Shown here one piece after another: positions 54,880-64,000 of a stretch of DNA of 64,000 nt. The DNA is from Streptomyces hilarionis (GTDB lineage Bacteria > Actinomycetota > Actinomycetes > Streptomycetales > Streptomycetaceae): assembly GCF_024539675.1 (NCBI RefSeq), contig NZ_JAHHIT010000038.1:77076-141075 (forward strand), given 5' to 3'. Both the position numbers and the translations under genes were made by a program. The number at the start of each line of letters is the position of its first letter. The stretch's first letter is position 1. The notes under the pieces are model-generated. The model ran no database searches, was not told the origin of the DNA, and saw only the letters and a list, made by a program, of their open reading frames with translations.

Positions 54880-56183
54880 TCGGGACTCGTCTCCTCCTCC
54901 GGCCGGTCCACCGGGTCCACCGGCTCCACCAGCACCGTCACGATCTTGTTGCGGCGGCCGGCCGCGGCCTCCGCCGTCAGTCGCAGCTTGCGTCCGTCGG
55001 GCAGCTCCACCTCGGAGGACGCCCCGGCGATGGGCACCCGGCCCAGGGCCTTGGCCAGCAGTCCGCCGACGGTCTCCACGTCCTCGTCGTCGTACTCCTC
55101 CAGGCCGTACAGCTCGCCCAGGTCGGTGATGTCGAGGCGGGCGGTGACCCGGTAGCGGTCGTCGCCGAGCTCCTCCACGGGCGGCAGTTCGCGGTCGTAC
55201 TCGTCGGTGATCTCGCCGACGATCTCCTCGAGGATGTCCTCGATGGTGACGATGCCGGCCGTGCCGCCGTACTCGTCGATGACGACGGCGACGTGGTTGC
55301 GGTCCTGCTGCATCTCGCGCAGCAGGTCGCCGGCGTTCTTCGTGTCGGGCACGAACGCGGCGGGCCGCATGGCCGTCGACACCAGTTCGCCCTCGGCGTC
55401 GCGGCTGATGTGCGTCTTGCGGACCAGGTCCTTCAGATACACGATGCCGACGATGTCGTCCTCGTTCTCGCCGGTCACGGGTATGCGGGAGAAGCCGGAG
55501 CGCAGGGCGAGGGTCAGGGCCTGACGGATGGTCTTGAAGCGCTCGATGACCACGAGGTCGGTCCGCGGGACCATGACCTCGCGCACCAGGGTGTCGCCCA
55601 GCTCGAAGACGGAGTGCACCATGCGGCGCTCGTCGTCCTCGATCAGCGACTCCTTCTCGGCCAGGTCGACCAGCGCGCGCAGCTCCGCCTCGGAGGCGAA
55701 CGGGCCGCGCCGGAAGCCCTTGCCCGGGGTCAGCGCGTTGCCGATGAGGATCAGCAGCGACGGGATCGGGCCCATGATCCGGGCCAGCGGGAGCAGCACG
55801 TACGCGGCCGCCGTCGCCGTGTTCAGCGGGTGCTGGCGGCCGATGGTCCGCGGGGACACGCCGACGGCGACGTACGAGACGAGGACCATCACGCCGATCG
55901 CCGCGAGCAGCGCGGGGGCGGTGCCGTCGATCTGCCGCAGGCACGCGTAGGTGACCAGCGCCGCCGCTGCCATCTCGCACGCGACCCGGACCAGCAGCGC
56001 CACGTTGAGGTAGCGGGTCGGGTCGGCGGCGATCTGCGCGAGCTTGGCGCTGCCCCGCCGCCCGGAGCGCACGGCCTCCTCGGCGCGGAAGCTGGAGACG
56101 CGCGCGAGGCCCGCCTCCGCGCAGGCGGCGAGCCAGGCGACGACGACCAGGGCGATCGCGCCGGCGACGAGACCGGGACTCAT
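54876..56183 (-). CDS. Hemolysin-family CNNM/CBS membrane protein (CorC/HlyC type)
   Basis: 435 aa. N-terminal CNNM transmembrane domain ([21 protein letters not shown] to about 150), then two CBS domains ([20 protein letters not shown] and [20 protein letters not shown], about 200-335). The C-terminal CorC/HlyC transporter-associated domain includes [16 protein letters not shown]. The family handles Mg or Co homeostasis, judged from relatives. The ATG overlaps the ybeY stop (ATGA). Confidence 0.93.
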   Translation of the reverse strand: MSPGLVAGAIALVVVAWLAACAEAGLARVSSFRAEEAVRSGRRGSAKLAQIAADPTRYLNVALLVRVACEMAAAALVTYACLRQIDGTAPALLAAIGVMVLVSYVAVGVSPRTIGRQHPLNTATAAAYVLLPLARIMGPIPSLLILIGNALTPGKGFRRGPFASEAELRALVDLAEKESLIEDDERRMVHSVFELGDTLVREVMVPRTDLVVIERFKTIRQALTLALRSGFSRIPVTGENEDDIVGIVYLKDLVRKTHISRDAEGELVSTAMRPAAFVPDTKNAGDLLREMQQDRNHVAVVIDEYGGTAGIVTIEDILEEIVGEITDEYDRELPPVEELGDDRYRVTARLDITDLGELYGLEEYDDEDVETVGGLLAKALGRVPIAGASSEVELPDGRKLRLTAEAAAGRRNKIVTVLVEPVDPVDRPEEETSPE

Positions 56184-56677
56184 GAGACGGTCGGGGCCGG
56201 GGAGGGACCGGTCAGGCCCTTCTCCGCACGCCAGCCGTCCACGATGGCGGCCTGGAGACCGAACATCTCGGCCTTCTCGTCGGGCTCCTCGTGGTCGTAG
56301 CCGAGCAGGTGCAGCACCCCGTGGACGGTGAGCAGTTGGAGCTCCTCGTCCATGGAGTGCTGCGTCGGCGCCTCCGTGCCCTGCCGGGCGGCGACCTCGG
56401 GGCACAGCACGATGTCGCCGAGGAGTCCCTGCGGCGGCTCGTCGTCGTCCTTCGACGGCGGCCGCAGCTCGTCCATCGGGAAGGACATGACGTCCGTCGG
56501 GCCGGGCAGGTCCATCCACTGGATGTGCAGCTGCTCCATGGCGTCGGCGTCCACGACGATCACCGAGAGCTCGGAGAGCGGGTGGATGCGCATCCGCGCG
56601 AGCGCGTAGCGGGCGATGTCGAGGATCGCCTGCTCGTCGACCTCGGTTCCGGACTCGTTGTTGACGTCGATCGACAT
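56180..56677 (-). CDS. ybeY: Endoribonuclease / rRNA maturation factor YbeY
   Basis: 165 aa. Zinc motif [16 protein letters not shown] (three His, about 118-128), with [10 protein letters not shown] upstream as the conserved core strand. It acts in 16S rRNA 3'-end processing and ribosome quality control. It lies 13 bp after the PhoH-like gene and overlaps corC, the conserved phoH-ybeY-corC order. Confidence 0.96.
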   Translation of the reverse strand: MSIDVNNESGTEVDEQAILDIARYALARMRIHPLSELSVIVVDADAMEQLHIQWMDLPGPTDVMSFPMDELRPPSKDDDEPPQGLLGDIVLCPEVAARQGTEAPTQHSMDEELQLLTVHGVLHLLGYDHEEPDEKAEMFGLQAAIVDGWRAEKGLTGPSPAPTVS

Positions 56678-56690
56678 GGTGCTGGCTTGT

Positions 56691-57749
<1,059 letters not shown>

Positions 57750-57886
57750 AGACCGGCCCGAGGGCCTCTACGTCCTCCCGGATGCGTGTGCCCGCCACGA
57801 GGGCGGCCTGGCGAGTTCAAGGGTACGCCAGGGGGCTGACAACGCCGTAGTGGTTTTGTCATGCCCGGCCGCCGCCCGCGCGGCTA

Positions 57887-58079
57887 GGGCGTGTTTCGAA
57901 AGTAGCGTCGTCCGCCCGGAGGGCGGGCCCGGCGGCGTCTGGTGCGTGCGATCGCAAGGCGGAGGGTCACCCCGATACTGGTTGTATCGGGGTGATCCCG
58001 ACAACGCGGCTGGGGGTGCCCCCTCCGGGGGAGTGCGTGCCAGGCGTCGCCGGGCAGACGGGACTTTCGAAACACGCCC
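57887..58079. mobile_element. 193-bp MITE-like palindromic element
   Basis: Perfect 17-bp terminal inverted repeats GGGCGTGTTTCGAAAGT (57887-57903) and its complement (58063-58079) are flanked by TA on both sides (57885-57886 and 58080-58081), consistent with TA target duplication as in IS630/Tc1-type elements. Inside, a 12-bp perfect stem TCACCCCGATAC with GTATCGGGGTGA (57967-57995, loop TGGTT) marks the middle, and subterminal regions are also partly complementary. No transposase is encoded, so mobility would need one in trans. It also fills most of the 329-bp gap upstream of the PhoH gene. Confidence 0.85.
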
Positions 58080-59236
58080 TACGCCGAACGGCCGAAACCG
58101 ATCGTCGGAACGGCCCGGCGCAGCGGCCAGGGGGCCGCGTCCTGCGCCTCGGGGAGCAGCGCCGGCAGCAGGCGTTCCAGGAACGCGTACCGCCGCAGCG
58201 CCTCGGGGTCCTGGCCGGGCACCGACTGGACCTTGCGCCACCAGGCGGCGATCTCGGACCAGCCGGGGGCCGAGAGCGAGCCGCCGAACTCCTGGACGGA
58301 CAGGGCGGCGGTGAGGCCGGCGAAGGCCAGGCGGTCGGCGAGCGGCCAGTCGGCCAGGGTGCCGGTGACGAAGCCGGCCACGAAGACGTCCCCCGCGCCG
58401 GTGGGGTCGAGGGCCTCGACGGCGATGGCCGGGACCTCGGCGGACTCTCCGGTGCGCCGGTCGACCGCGTACGCGCCGTCCGCGCCGAGCGTGACGACCG
58501 CGAGCGGCACGTGGGCGGTGAGGGCGTGGGCGGCCGCCCGGGGGCAGGCTTCGCCGGTGTAGCGCATGGCCTCCTCCGCGTTCGGCAGGAAGGCCTCGCA
58601 GTGCTCCAGGTCGGTGAGGCCGGCCAGGTCCCAGGCGCCGGTGTCGTCCCAGCCGACGTCGGCGAAGACGCGGGTGCCCCGGCTCGCGGCCTGGGCGATC
58701 CAGGGGGCGCTCCGGCCGGGGGTGAGGGAGGCGACGGCGGCGCGGGCGTGCGGGGGGAACTCGGGCGCCGGTTCCTCGGGGGGCGGTTCGTGGCCGTGCG
58801 AGACCATGGTGCGCTCGCCCTCGTACGCCATGGAGACGGTGACGGAGGAGTGCCAGCCGGGGACCGTGCGCGAGGTGCTGAGGTCGATGCCCTCGCCGTG
58901 TGCGAGGGCGTCCCAGCAGTACTCGCCGTAGTGGTCGTCGCCGAAGGCGGCGGCGAGGGAGGTGCGCAGGCCGAGGCGGGCCAGCGCGGTGGCCATGTTG
59001 GCGACGCCGCCGGGGCTCGAGCCCATGCCGCGCGCCCAGGACTCGGTCCCGCGCACGGGGGCGGAGTCGAGTCCGGTGAAGACGATGTCGAGGAAGACGT
59101 CCCCGGTGAGGTAGACGTCCCAGGGCGGATCGTCGGGGGCGCGCCGGGCGGCCAGGGGGTCGACCCGGGCGGCCGGGCGGTGCCGGCCGGTGTGGCGGTG
59201 GTGTCCCTCTCCGACGGACGCGTATGACGCGGTCAC
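58079..59236 (-). CDS. PfkB family carbohydrate kinase
   Basis: 385 aa. Ribokinase fold with GDVFLDIVFTG, GSSPGGVANMATALARLGL and the ATP/anion-hole motif DPTGAGDVFVAGF (Asp is the catalytic base, about residue 297). The sugar or nucleoside substrate is unknown. The GTG at 59236 has GGGAG upstream. The TAG stop (58081-58079) is formed by the TA target dinucleotide plus the first base of the MITE. The element thus sits exactly at the gene end and may have altered the C-terminus. Confidence 0.9.
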   Translation of the reverse strand: MTASYASVGEGHHRHTGRHRPAARVDPLAARRAPDDPPWDVYLTGDVFLDIVFTGLDSAPVRGTESWARGMGSSPGGVANMATALARLGLRTSLAAAFGDDHYGEYCWDALAHGEGIDLSTSRTVPGWHSSVTVSMAYEGERTMVSHGHEPPPEEPAPEFPPHARAAVASLTPGRSAPWIAQAASRGTRVFADVGWDDTGAWDLAGLTDLEHCEAFLPNAEEAMRYTGEACPRAAAHALTAHVPLAVVTLGADGAYAVDRRTGESAEVPAIAVEALDPTGAGDVFVAGFVTGTLADWPLADRLAFAGLTAALSVQEFGGSLSAPGWSEIAAWWRKVQSVPGQDPEALRRYAFLERLLPALLPEAQDAAPWPLRRAVPTIGFGRSA

Positions 59237-59314
59237 GGTGCGCTCCCTGACGTGGTGCCGATCTGGCCAGTGTGCACCACGCCGCCCGCTGCGGGCGGTG
59301 CGTCACGCCGGGGA

Positions 59315-59345
59315 CGCCGTGGCGCCGGGCCGGGCGGCCACGGCG
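59315..59345 (-). terminator. Stem-loop downstream of gudD
   Basis: CGCCGTGGC (59315-59323) pairs with GCCACGGCG (59337-59345), a 9-bp perfect stem, about 90 bases after the gudD stop. A second short stem lies at 59282-59298. No T-run is present. It probably separates the glucarate operon from the kinase gene. Confidence 0.5.
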
Positions 59346-59435
59346 GTCGCGCCGGCGGCGGGCGGCGCGTCGGCCGGCGTCACCTGGGTCGGCGCCACGG
59401 ACGTCGACGGCACGGCGAGGGAGCGCGCCCGGGGG

Positions 59436-60731
59436 TCACCAGCGGGGGACGGAGGGCGTTTCCCAGCCGGGTTCGGCGACGCGCATGGCGGCCGCGTCGT
59501 CGCGCTCGCGCAGCGCGCCGTCGTCGTCCAGCCAGCGGCGGTGGAGGAAGCCCAGCCGGTCGCGGTCGAGTTCGACGCCCAGGCCGGGCGCGTCGGAGAC
59601 GGCGACCTCGCCGTCCCGGAAGGCGAGGCGCTCGGTGAGGACGTCCTCGGACTGCCAGGGGTAGTGCGAGTCGCAGGCGTGGTGGAGGTCGGGGACGGTG
59701 GCGGCGACATGGGTCATCGCGGCCAGCGAGATCCCGAGGTGGGTGTTGGAGTGCATGGAGACGCCCACGCCGAACGTGCGGCAGACGGCGGCCAGTTCGC
59801 GGGTGTTGCGCAGCCCGCCCCAGTAGTGGTGGTCGGACAGGACGACCTGGACGGCGTCGCGGGCGAAGGCCTCCTTGATCTCGGCGAACGTGGTCACGCA
59901 CATGTTGGTGGCGAGCGGCACGTCGGTGCGCGCGGCGACCTCGGCCATGGCCGGGGTGCCGAGCGCGGGGTCCTCCAGGTACTCGAGGAGGTGGCCGATC
60001 TCGCGGGCGACCCGGAGCGAGGTGTCCACGGACCAGGCGCCGTTGGGGTCGAGGCGCAGGGGGTGGCCGGGGAAGGCCTCGGCGAGGGCGCGGACGGCGG
60101 CGATCTCCTCGTCGGGCGGGAAGACGCCGCCCTTGAGCTTGAAGGAGGTGAAGCCGTGGCGCTCCTTGAAGCGCCGGGCCTGCTCGACGACGGAGGCCGG
60201 GTCGAGGGCGGCGCCCCAGTCGTCCTTCTCGGCGGGGACGCCCTCGGGGTGGCCGGCCCACTTGTAGAAGAGGTAGGCGCTGTACTCGACGGCGTCGCGG
60301 ACCTTGCCGCCGAGCAGGGCGTGCACGGGCAGGCCGAGCGCCTTGCCGAGGGCGTCGAGGCAGGCGACCTCGAAGGCGGAGACGACGGACAGCCGCAGTT
60401 TGTCGGCGGTCTGGACGCCGCGCAGGCCGCCCACGTCCACCTGGGAGGAGATGCGGGACCCGTCGACGGACACCTCGTCGGCGAGCGTGAACAGGCCGTT
60501 GAGGTCACTGACCTGACGTCCTGCCAGTCGTCGGGCGAAGGGGCGGGCCAGTTCGAGGTACTTGGTGTCGCCGTACGTCTCGCCGACGCCGGTGACGCCG
60601 TGGGCGGTCTCGACCTCGACGATCAGCCGGGGGGTGTAGGGCTGGTGGACGCCCTGGGTGTTGAGCAGGGGCGGGTCGGCGACCAGGATCGGCGTCAGGC
60701 GGACGTCGGTGATGGTGAGGTCGGGGCTCAC
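59436..60731 (-). CDS. gudD: Glucarate dehydratase (enolase superfamily)
   Basis: 431 aa. Converts D-glucarate to 5-dehydro-4-deoxyglucarate. N-terminal capping domain with TPRLIVEVETAHGVTGVGET; barrel motifs are FKLKGG (K-x-K, about 200), LRLDPNGAWS (metal Asp/Asn), LEDPALG (metal Glu) and MHSNTHLGISLAAM, with the catalytic His. The start overlaps the kdgD stop (ATGA). Together they form a two-step pathway ending in 2-oxoglutarate semialdehyde. Confidence 0.92.
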   Translation of the reverse strand: MSPDLTITDVRLTPILVADPPLLNTQGVHQPYTPRLIVEVETAHGVTGVGETYGDTKYLELARPFARRLAGRQVSDLNGLFTLADEVSVDGSRISSQVDVGGLRGVQTADKLRLSVVSAFEVACLDALGKALGLPVHALLGGKVRDAVEYSAYLFYKWAGHPEGVPAEKDDWGAALDPASVVEQARRFKERHGFTSFKLKGGVFPPDEEIAAVRALAEAFPGHPLRLDPNGAWSVDTSLRVAREIGHLLEYLEDPALGTPAMAEVAARTDVPLATNMCVTTFAEIKEAFARDAVQVVLSDHHYWGGLRNTRELAAVCRTFGVGVSMHSNTHLGISLAAMTHVAATVPDLHHACDSHYPWQSEDVLTERLAFRDGEVAVSDAPGLGVELDRDRLGFLHRRWLDDDGALRERDDAAAMRVAEPGWETPSVPRW

Positions 60732-61708
60732 AGGGCGGCTCCTACGAGGTCGAGGCCGGTGTTCAGGAGGGTCGTGAGCGTGGCCAGGTCGGCGGGCGAG
60801 GGCTCGGTGAGCGGGGCGCGGACGGGCCCGACGGGGCGGCCGCGCAGCCGGGCCGCCGCCTTGACCAGGGACACGGCGTATCCCGGCACGCGGTCGCGCA
60901 GTTCGACGAACGGGACGTAGAAGTCGCGCAGCAGCCGTTGCGTCGTCTTGTCGTCGGGGCCGTCGCCGTCGCGCAGGGCGGTGAAGAAGGCGTTCGCGAT
61001 CTCGGGGGCGAAGGCGTGGACGGCGGAGGAGTAGGCGGGGACGCCGACGGTGGCGTAGGCGCGGGCCTGGATCTCGGCGGTGGCGGCGCCGTTGAAGAAG
61101 AGGAAGTCCTCGGGCGCGGCGAGGGTGAGGCGCTGGAGGCGGTCGAGGTCGCTGTGGCCGTCCTTGAGGCCGATGACGGTCGGAATGCGGGCGACGCGCT
61201 TCAGGGACGCGGCGGTGAAGGCGACCTGGCCGCGCTGGTAGGCGATGAGGGGCAGCCGGGTGCGGGCGGCGATCTGCTCCAGTTGGGCGACGAGGCCGTC
61301 CTGCGGGGCGGCGACGAGGTAGTGCGGCAGGACGAGGAGGGCGTCGGCGCCGGCCTGTTCGGCGATGCGGGCGAAGCGGGCGGCCTGGGCCCAGCCGTAG
61401 CCGATGCCGGCGACGACGGGGAGGCGGCCGGCGGCCTCCTCGACGGCGATCGTCACGGCCTCGCGGTACTCGTCCTCGTCGAGGGAGAAGAACTCGCCGG
61501 TGCCGCAGGCGGGGAAGAGGGCGCCGGGGGCGGTGGCGATCTGGGCGGCGACATGGGCGCGGAAGCCGTCGGGGTCGAGGGAGCCGTCGTCGTGGAAGCT
61601 GGTGAGCGGGAAGGACAGCACTCCGCGCGTCATGCCGTCCCGCAGGCGCCGGACGGTGTCGCGGACCGGTGCGTCGGTCGCGTCGCTTTCGAGGGTCACC
61701 CTCGCCAT
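60728..61708 (-). CDS. kdgD: 5-dehydro-4-deoxyglucarate dehydratase (DHDPS/NAL family)
   Basis: 326 aa. GVLSFPLTSFHDDGSLD at the N-terminus, PACGTGEFFSLDEDEY, and the Schiff-base Lys in TVIGLKDGHSDL (about 190). It decarboxylates and dehydrates the product of gudD to 2-oxoglutarate semialdehyde. The ATG at 61708 is directly preceded by GGGAG with no spacing. The GTG at 61699 lies 9 bases after GGGAG and could be the real start. Controlled from the IclR operator at 61724. Confidence 0.92.
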   Translation of the reverse strand: MARVTLESDATDAPVRDTVRRLRDGMTRGVLSFPLTSFHDDGSLDPDGFRAHVAAQIATAPGALFPACGTGEFFSLDEDEYREAVTIAVEEAAGRLPVVAGIGYGWAQAARFARIAEQAGADALLVLPHYLVAAPQDGLVAQLEQIAARTRLPLIAYQRGQVAFTAASLKRVARIPTVIGLKDGHSDLDRLQRLTLAAPEDFLFFNGAATAEIQARAYATVGVPAYSSAVHAFAPEIANAFFTALRDGDGPDDKTTQRLLRDFYVPFVELRDRVPGYAVSLVKAAARLRGRPVGPVRAPLTEPSPADLATLTTLLNTGLDLVGAAL

Positions 61709-61723
61709 CTCCCTATGTAGACG

Positions 61724-61740
61724 TTATCCATGTATGGAAA
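61724..61740. promoter_or_regulatory. IclR-type operator in the kdgD / iclR divergent promoter
   Basis: On the minus strand TTTCCA-TACA-TGGATAA is near-palindromic with core TCCAT-GT-ATGGA on the plus strand. This is the layout of IclR-family sites (TTTCCA-n4-TGGAAA type, as I recall). It lies 16-32 bases upstream of kdgD and about 60-80 bases upstream of the regulator gene. Confidence 0.65.
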
Positions 61741-61802
61741 TGGAGGTTAGATACACGAACGTCGCTCGTCAATGGAGCCGCTCCGGCCCTTACGATCGGC
61801 GC

Positions 61803-62585
61803 ATGTCGGAGACAGGGGGCGTGCGCGAGGTGAAGTCCGCGGCCCGCACGGTGGAGCTGCTGGAACTGCTCGCGGCCCGCGCGGACCGGCCCGCCCGGCT
61901 TCAGGAGCTGGCGGACGAGCTGGGGGTGCCCCGCAGCTCGATGTACGCGCTGCTCCAGACCCTGATCGGCCGGGGCTGGGTGCGCACGGACGTCACCGGC
62001 TCTCTCTACGGCATCGGCATCCACGCCCTGCTGACCGGCACCAGCTACCTCGACTCCGACCCCCGTGTCCGCCTGGTCCGGCCCTACCTCGACGAGGCCT
62101 CCGAGGCGCTGGGCGAGACCATCCACCTGGGCCGGCTCGACGGCCGGGGCGTGGCGTACCTGGCGACGCGCGAGTCGCACGAGTACCGGCGCACGATCAG
62201 CCGGGTCGGGCGGCGGCTGCCCGCCCACGTCGGGGCGCTCGGCAAGGCGCTGCTCGCGGAACGGCCGGACGACGACCTGCCCGACGGCCCCTACGAGGCC
62301 CTCACCCCGCACTCCCGCACCAGCCGGGAGGCGTTGCTGGCCGACCTCGCCGGGGTGCGGGCGCGCGGCCACTCCGTGGACCGCGAGGAGGGCGTCCTCG
62401 GCATCGTGGGCTTCGGCTTCGCCCTGCGCTACGACGTCCCCGCCCAGGACGCGATCAGCTGCTCGGTGCCGGTGGCCCGGCTGACGCCGGAGCACGAGGA
62501 GCGGATCGTCGCGGTGATGCGGGAGATCAGGGCGAGGATCGAGGCGATGGCGCCCGGCGCGGGCGGCGGCGCCGACTGGCGGTGA
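61803..62585 (+). CDS. IclR family transcriptional regulator
   Basis: 260 aa. Winged helix at about 10-70 (SAARTVELLELLAARADRPA, ELADELGVPRSSMYALLQ). The effector domain includes LGETIHLGRLDGRGVAYLAT, LPAHVGALGKALLAE and GVLGIVGFGFALRYD with ISCSVPVARL. Divergent from the kdgD-gudD operon, so it most likely responds to glucarate or an intermediate and represses that operon and itself. Confidence 0.92.
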   Translation: MSETGGVREVKSAARTVELLELLAARADRPARLQELADELGVPRSSMYALLQTLIGRGWVRTDVTGSLYGIGIHALLTGTSYLDSDPRVRLVRPYLDEASEALGETIHLGRLDGRGVAYLATRESHEYRRTISRVGRRLPAHVGALGKALLAERPDDDLPDGPYEALTPHSRTSREALLADLAGVRARGHSVDREEGVLGIVGFGFALRYDVPAQDAISCSVPVARLTPEHEERIVAVMREIRARIEAMAPGAGGGADWR

Positions 62586-62624
62586 CGCGCGCTTCTACCC
62601 GGCGAACCGCGCACCAAACGTGAA

Positions 62625-62638
62625 GTGATCCAGATCAC
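62625..62638. promoter_or_regulatory. Palindrome GTGAT-CCAG-ATCAC upstream of the MFS gene
   Basis: Perfect 5-bp arms. The pattern resembles a Crp/Fnr-type half-site pair (TGTGA-n6-TCACA), and Streptomyces Crp sites have GTG and CAC cores. It lies 122 bp before the MFS start and 40 bp after the iclR stop, so it may control the MFS gene or be part of a stem. Confidence 0.4.
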
Positions 62639-62759
62639 GCACCCCGGGCTTCTTCCCGAACCGCGTGCTTGATACAAATTGCCCGCGCGTTCCTGTCCGT
62701 CGACGGTCGGCGCCCAACCCCCTTCTCGTGCCGCCCCCTTCGCATGCCCTGGAACGCCC

Positions 62760-64000
62760 GTGTTCGCCCCTCGCACCACCGTGCCCTGGCCCGTCGTCGC
62801 CCTTTTCACGGCCGGGTACCTCGCCCCCTACCTGCTGCCGACCGTGGTCGGCCGGCTGGACGCCGGACTCCCGCTGTCCGCCACCGAGGCCGGCGCCGTC
62901 GGCAGCGCGCTGCTGCTCGCCTCGGCCTGCGCCGGCTTCCTGCTCGCCTCCCGGGTCGACCGGACCGGGGCGCGCACCCTGGCCCGCCTCGGTCTGGCCC
63001 TCGCCGTCCTCGGATACGGCGGCGCCGCCCTCGCCGGTGACGTGCCGGCCGTCGTCGCGGGCGCGGTCCTCGGCGGGATCGGCTCCGGCACGGTCACCAC
63101 GGTGGCCGCCACCCGGATCGCCGCCCAGCCCGACCCGCACCGCACCTCCACGCTGGGCCTGCTCGCGGTCTCCGCGCTCGCGGGCGCCGTCTATCTGACG
63201 GTCCCGCACCTCGGCGCGGGACACGGGCAGCCGCTGGCCGCGATCGCGCTCACCGCGCTGGCGGTGTGGCCGCTGACCGGGCGGCTGCCCGACCGCACGG
63301 CGAGCGCCCTCCCCCGCGCCGGGGACCTCGCCCGCCTTCCCCATCTGCGCTCCGGCATCGTCCTGGCCGCCGCGATGCCCTGCTGGTCGCTGGTCCAGAA
63401 CTCCCTGTGGGGTGTCAGCGGACGCATCGGCCTGACCCAGGCCGGGCTGTCCGAGGCCGCCGTCGGCGTCGTCTTCGCCGTGGCCCTGGGGGCCGGGCTG
63501 ACGGGCGTGCTGGGCGCGAGCGCGCTCGGGACGCGGCTGGGGCGGGCGGCCCCCATCGGCGTGGGGACCGTGGCCATCGCGGGCTGCGTCGTCGCCGCCG
63601 CGTCGGCCACCGGGCCGCTGAGCTTCGCGGCCGGCGAGATCGCCTGGAACGCTCTCTACCCGATCGTGCTGTCCTACCTGATCGGGCTGGCCGCCTCGCT
63701 GGACCGGCGCGGCCGCTGGGCGGTGCTCGTCGGATCGGCGTCCTCGCTCGGCACGGCTGCCGGGCCGCTGACCGGGAGCGTGCTGTCCGCGCGGGCCGGG
63801 TTCCCGGTGATGGGGCTGATCCTGGGCGCGGGGCTGCTGGTCGTCGCCGTGCCGATGACGGCCGTCGCCCTGCGCGCCGGCGGCCGTCCGCTGCTCGCGG
63901 GCCGGGTGCGGCGGCGGGGCGGCGCGGCCGAACACCAGCAGGTCGAGGTCGTCGAGATCCCGGTGGAGGCCCCGGCCCTGCCCGTCCGGGAGGCGTACGA
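62760..64000 (+). CDS. MFS transporter, C-terminus beyond the window
   Basis: At least 413 residues, open at the right edge. The GTG at 62760 begins VFAPRTTVPWPVVALFTAGY; about 12 hydrophobic segments run to residue 370 (for example VGSALLLASACAGFLLASRV, VVFAVALGAGLTGVLGASAL, LILGAGLLVVAVPMTAVAL). The last 35 residues in view are hydrophilic, so only a cytoplasmic tail is probably missing. The weakly conserved motif A is ASRVDRTGARTLARL. It may transport the sugar acid used by the neighbouring glucarate operon, but it is separated from it by the regulator and this is inference. Confidence 0.8.
   Translation, partial: MFAPRTTVPWPVVALFTAGYLAPYLLPTVVGRLDAGLPLSATEAGAVGSALLLASACAGFLLASRVDRTGARTLARLGLALAVLGYGGAALAGDVPAVVAGAVLGGIGSGTVTTVAATRIAAQPDPHRTSTLGLLAVSALAGAVYLTVPHLGAGHGQPLAAIALTALAVWPLTGRLPDRTASALPRAGDLARLPHLRSGIVLAAAMPCWSLVQNSLWGVSGRIGLTQAGLSEAAVGVVFAVALGAGLTGVLGASALGTRLGRAAPIGVGTVAIAGCVVAAASATGPLSFAAGEIAWNALYPIVLSYLIGLAASLDRRGRWAVLVGSASSLGTAAGPLTGSVLSARAGFPVMGLILGAGLLVVAVPMTAVALRAGGRPLLAGRVRRRGGAAEHQQVEVVEIPVEAPALPVREAY

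Noticed and set aside
57884-57889. CTAG-type target duplication pointing to an IS5-type element
   Set aside because: Only TA is shared on both sides of the terminal repeats; a 4-bp CTAG duplication is not present.

Overview
The window is high-GC DNA with strong GC bias at third codon positions, GTG as well as ATG starts, and many ATGA/GTGA stop-start overlaps. Its gene content (zinc uptake genes with Zur, SCO2521-SCO2525-type genes, leuA with a leucine-rich leader, era, phoH-ybeY-corC) points to a Streptomyces chromosome. As I recall it, the core gene order resembles S. coelicolor around SCO2494-SCO2539, with accessory insertions. That is memory of synteny and was not checked by a search. I saw no rRNA, tRNA or CRISPR array.

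Left part (1-21 kb). The start of ppdK runs off the left edge. Next come a ROK regulator divergent from a two-gene glycoside hydrolase operon (GH63-like plus amylo-1,6-glucosidase type), a membrane sulfatase/LTA-synthase-like protein and dusB. An accessory stretch follows: two DHA2 efflux pumps, an MmyB-type regulator coupled to an alpha/beta hydrolase, a beta-lactamase-fold serine hydrolase, a secreted/membrane protein pair, a TetR-aldo/keto reductase operon with a clear palindromic operator, an endonuclease/exonuclease/phosphatase-fold protein, and an XRE-DUF397 pair.

Middle part (21-43 kb). Housekeeping glyS, the znuA-znuC-znuB-zur zinc module with a Zur box at the znuA start, uppS and recO. 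recO is preceded by a degenerate 41-codon copy of its own 5' end. A class A beta-lactamase follows. A six-gene minus-strand operon (36.3-29.7 kb) carries the SCO2525, SCO2524, SCO2523, SCO2522 and SCO2521 families plus a membrane protein. It combines a methyltransferase, an all-helical protein and a MinD/ParA-like protein with an altered P-loop, and its function is unknown. Then come a GNAT acetyltransferase, a CX5R phosphatase-like protein, an ECF sigma factor with its coupled membrane protein, a TerB-like protein, and leuA with an attenuation leader peptide.

Right part (42-64 kb). A cytoplasmic protealysin-type M4 protease sits beside an emfourin-type inhibitor. A GH1 beta-glucosidase is coupled to an MFS sugar transporter behind an operator that lies between -35 and -10. 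Next are an SDR and divergent XRE regulator, era, amtB-glnK behind a textbook GlnR box, a DUF916/WxL-like cell-surface group, and the phoH-ybeY-corC-mmcQ operon followed by a cytidine-deaminase-like protein that has lost its zinc site. A 193-bp palindromic MITE-like element abuts and supplies the stop codon of a PfkB kinase gene. The window ends with a glucarate catabolism operon (kdgD-gudD), its IclR regulator and the start of another MFS transporter.
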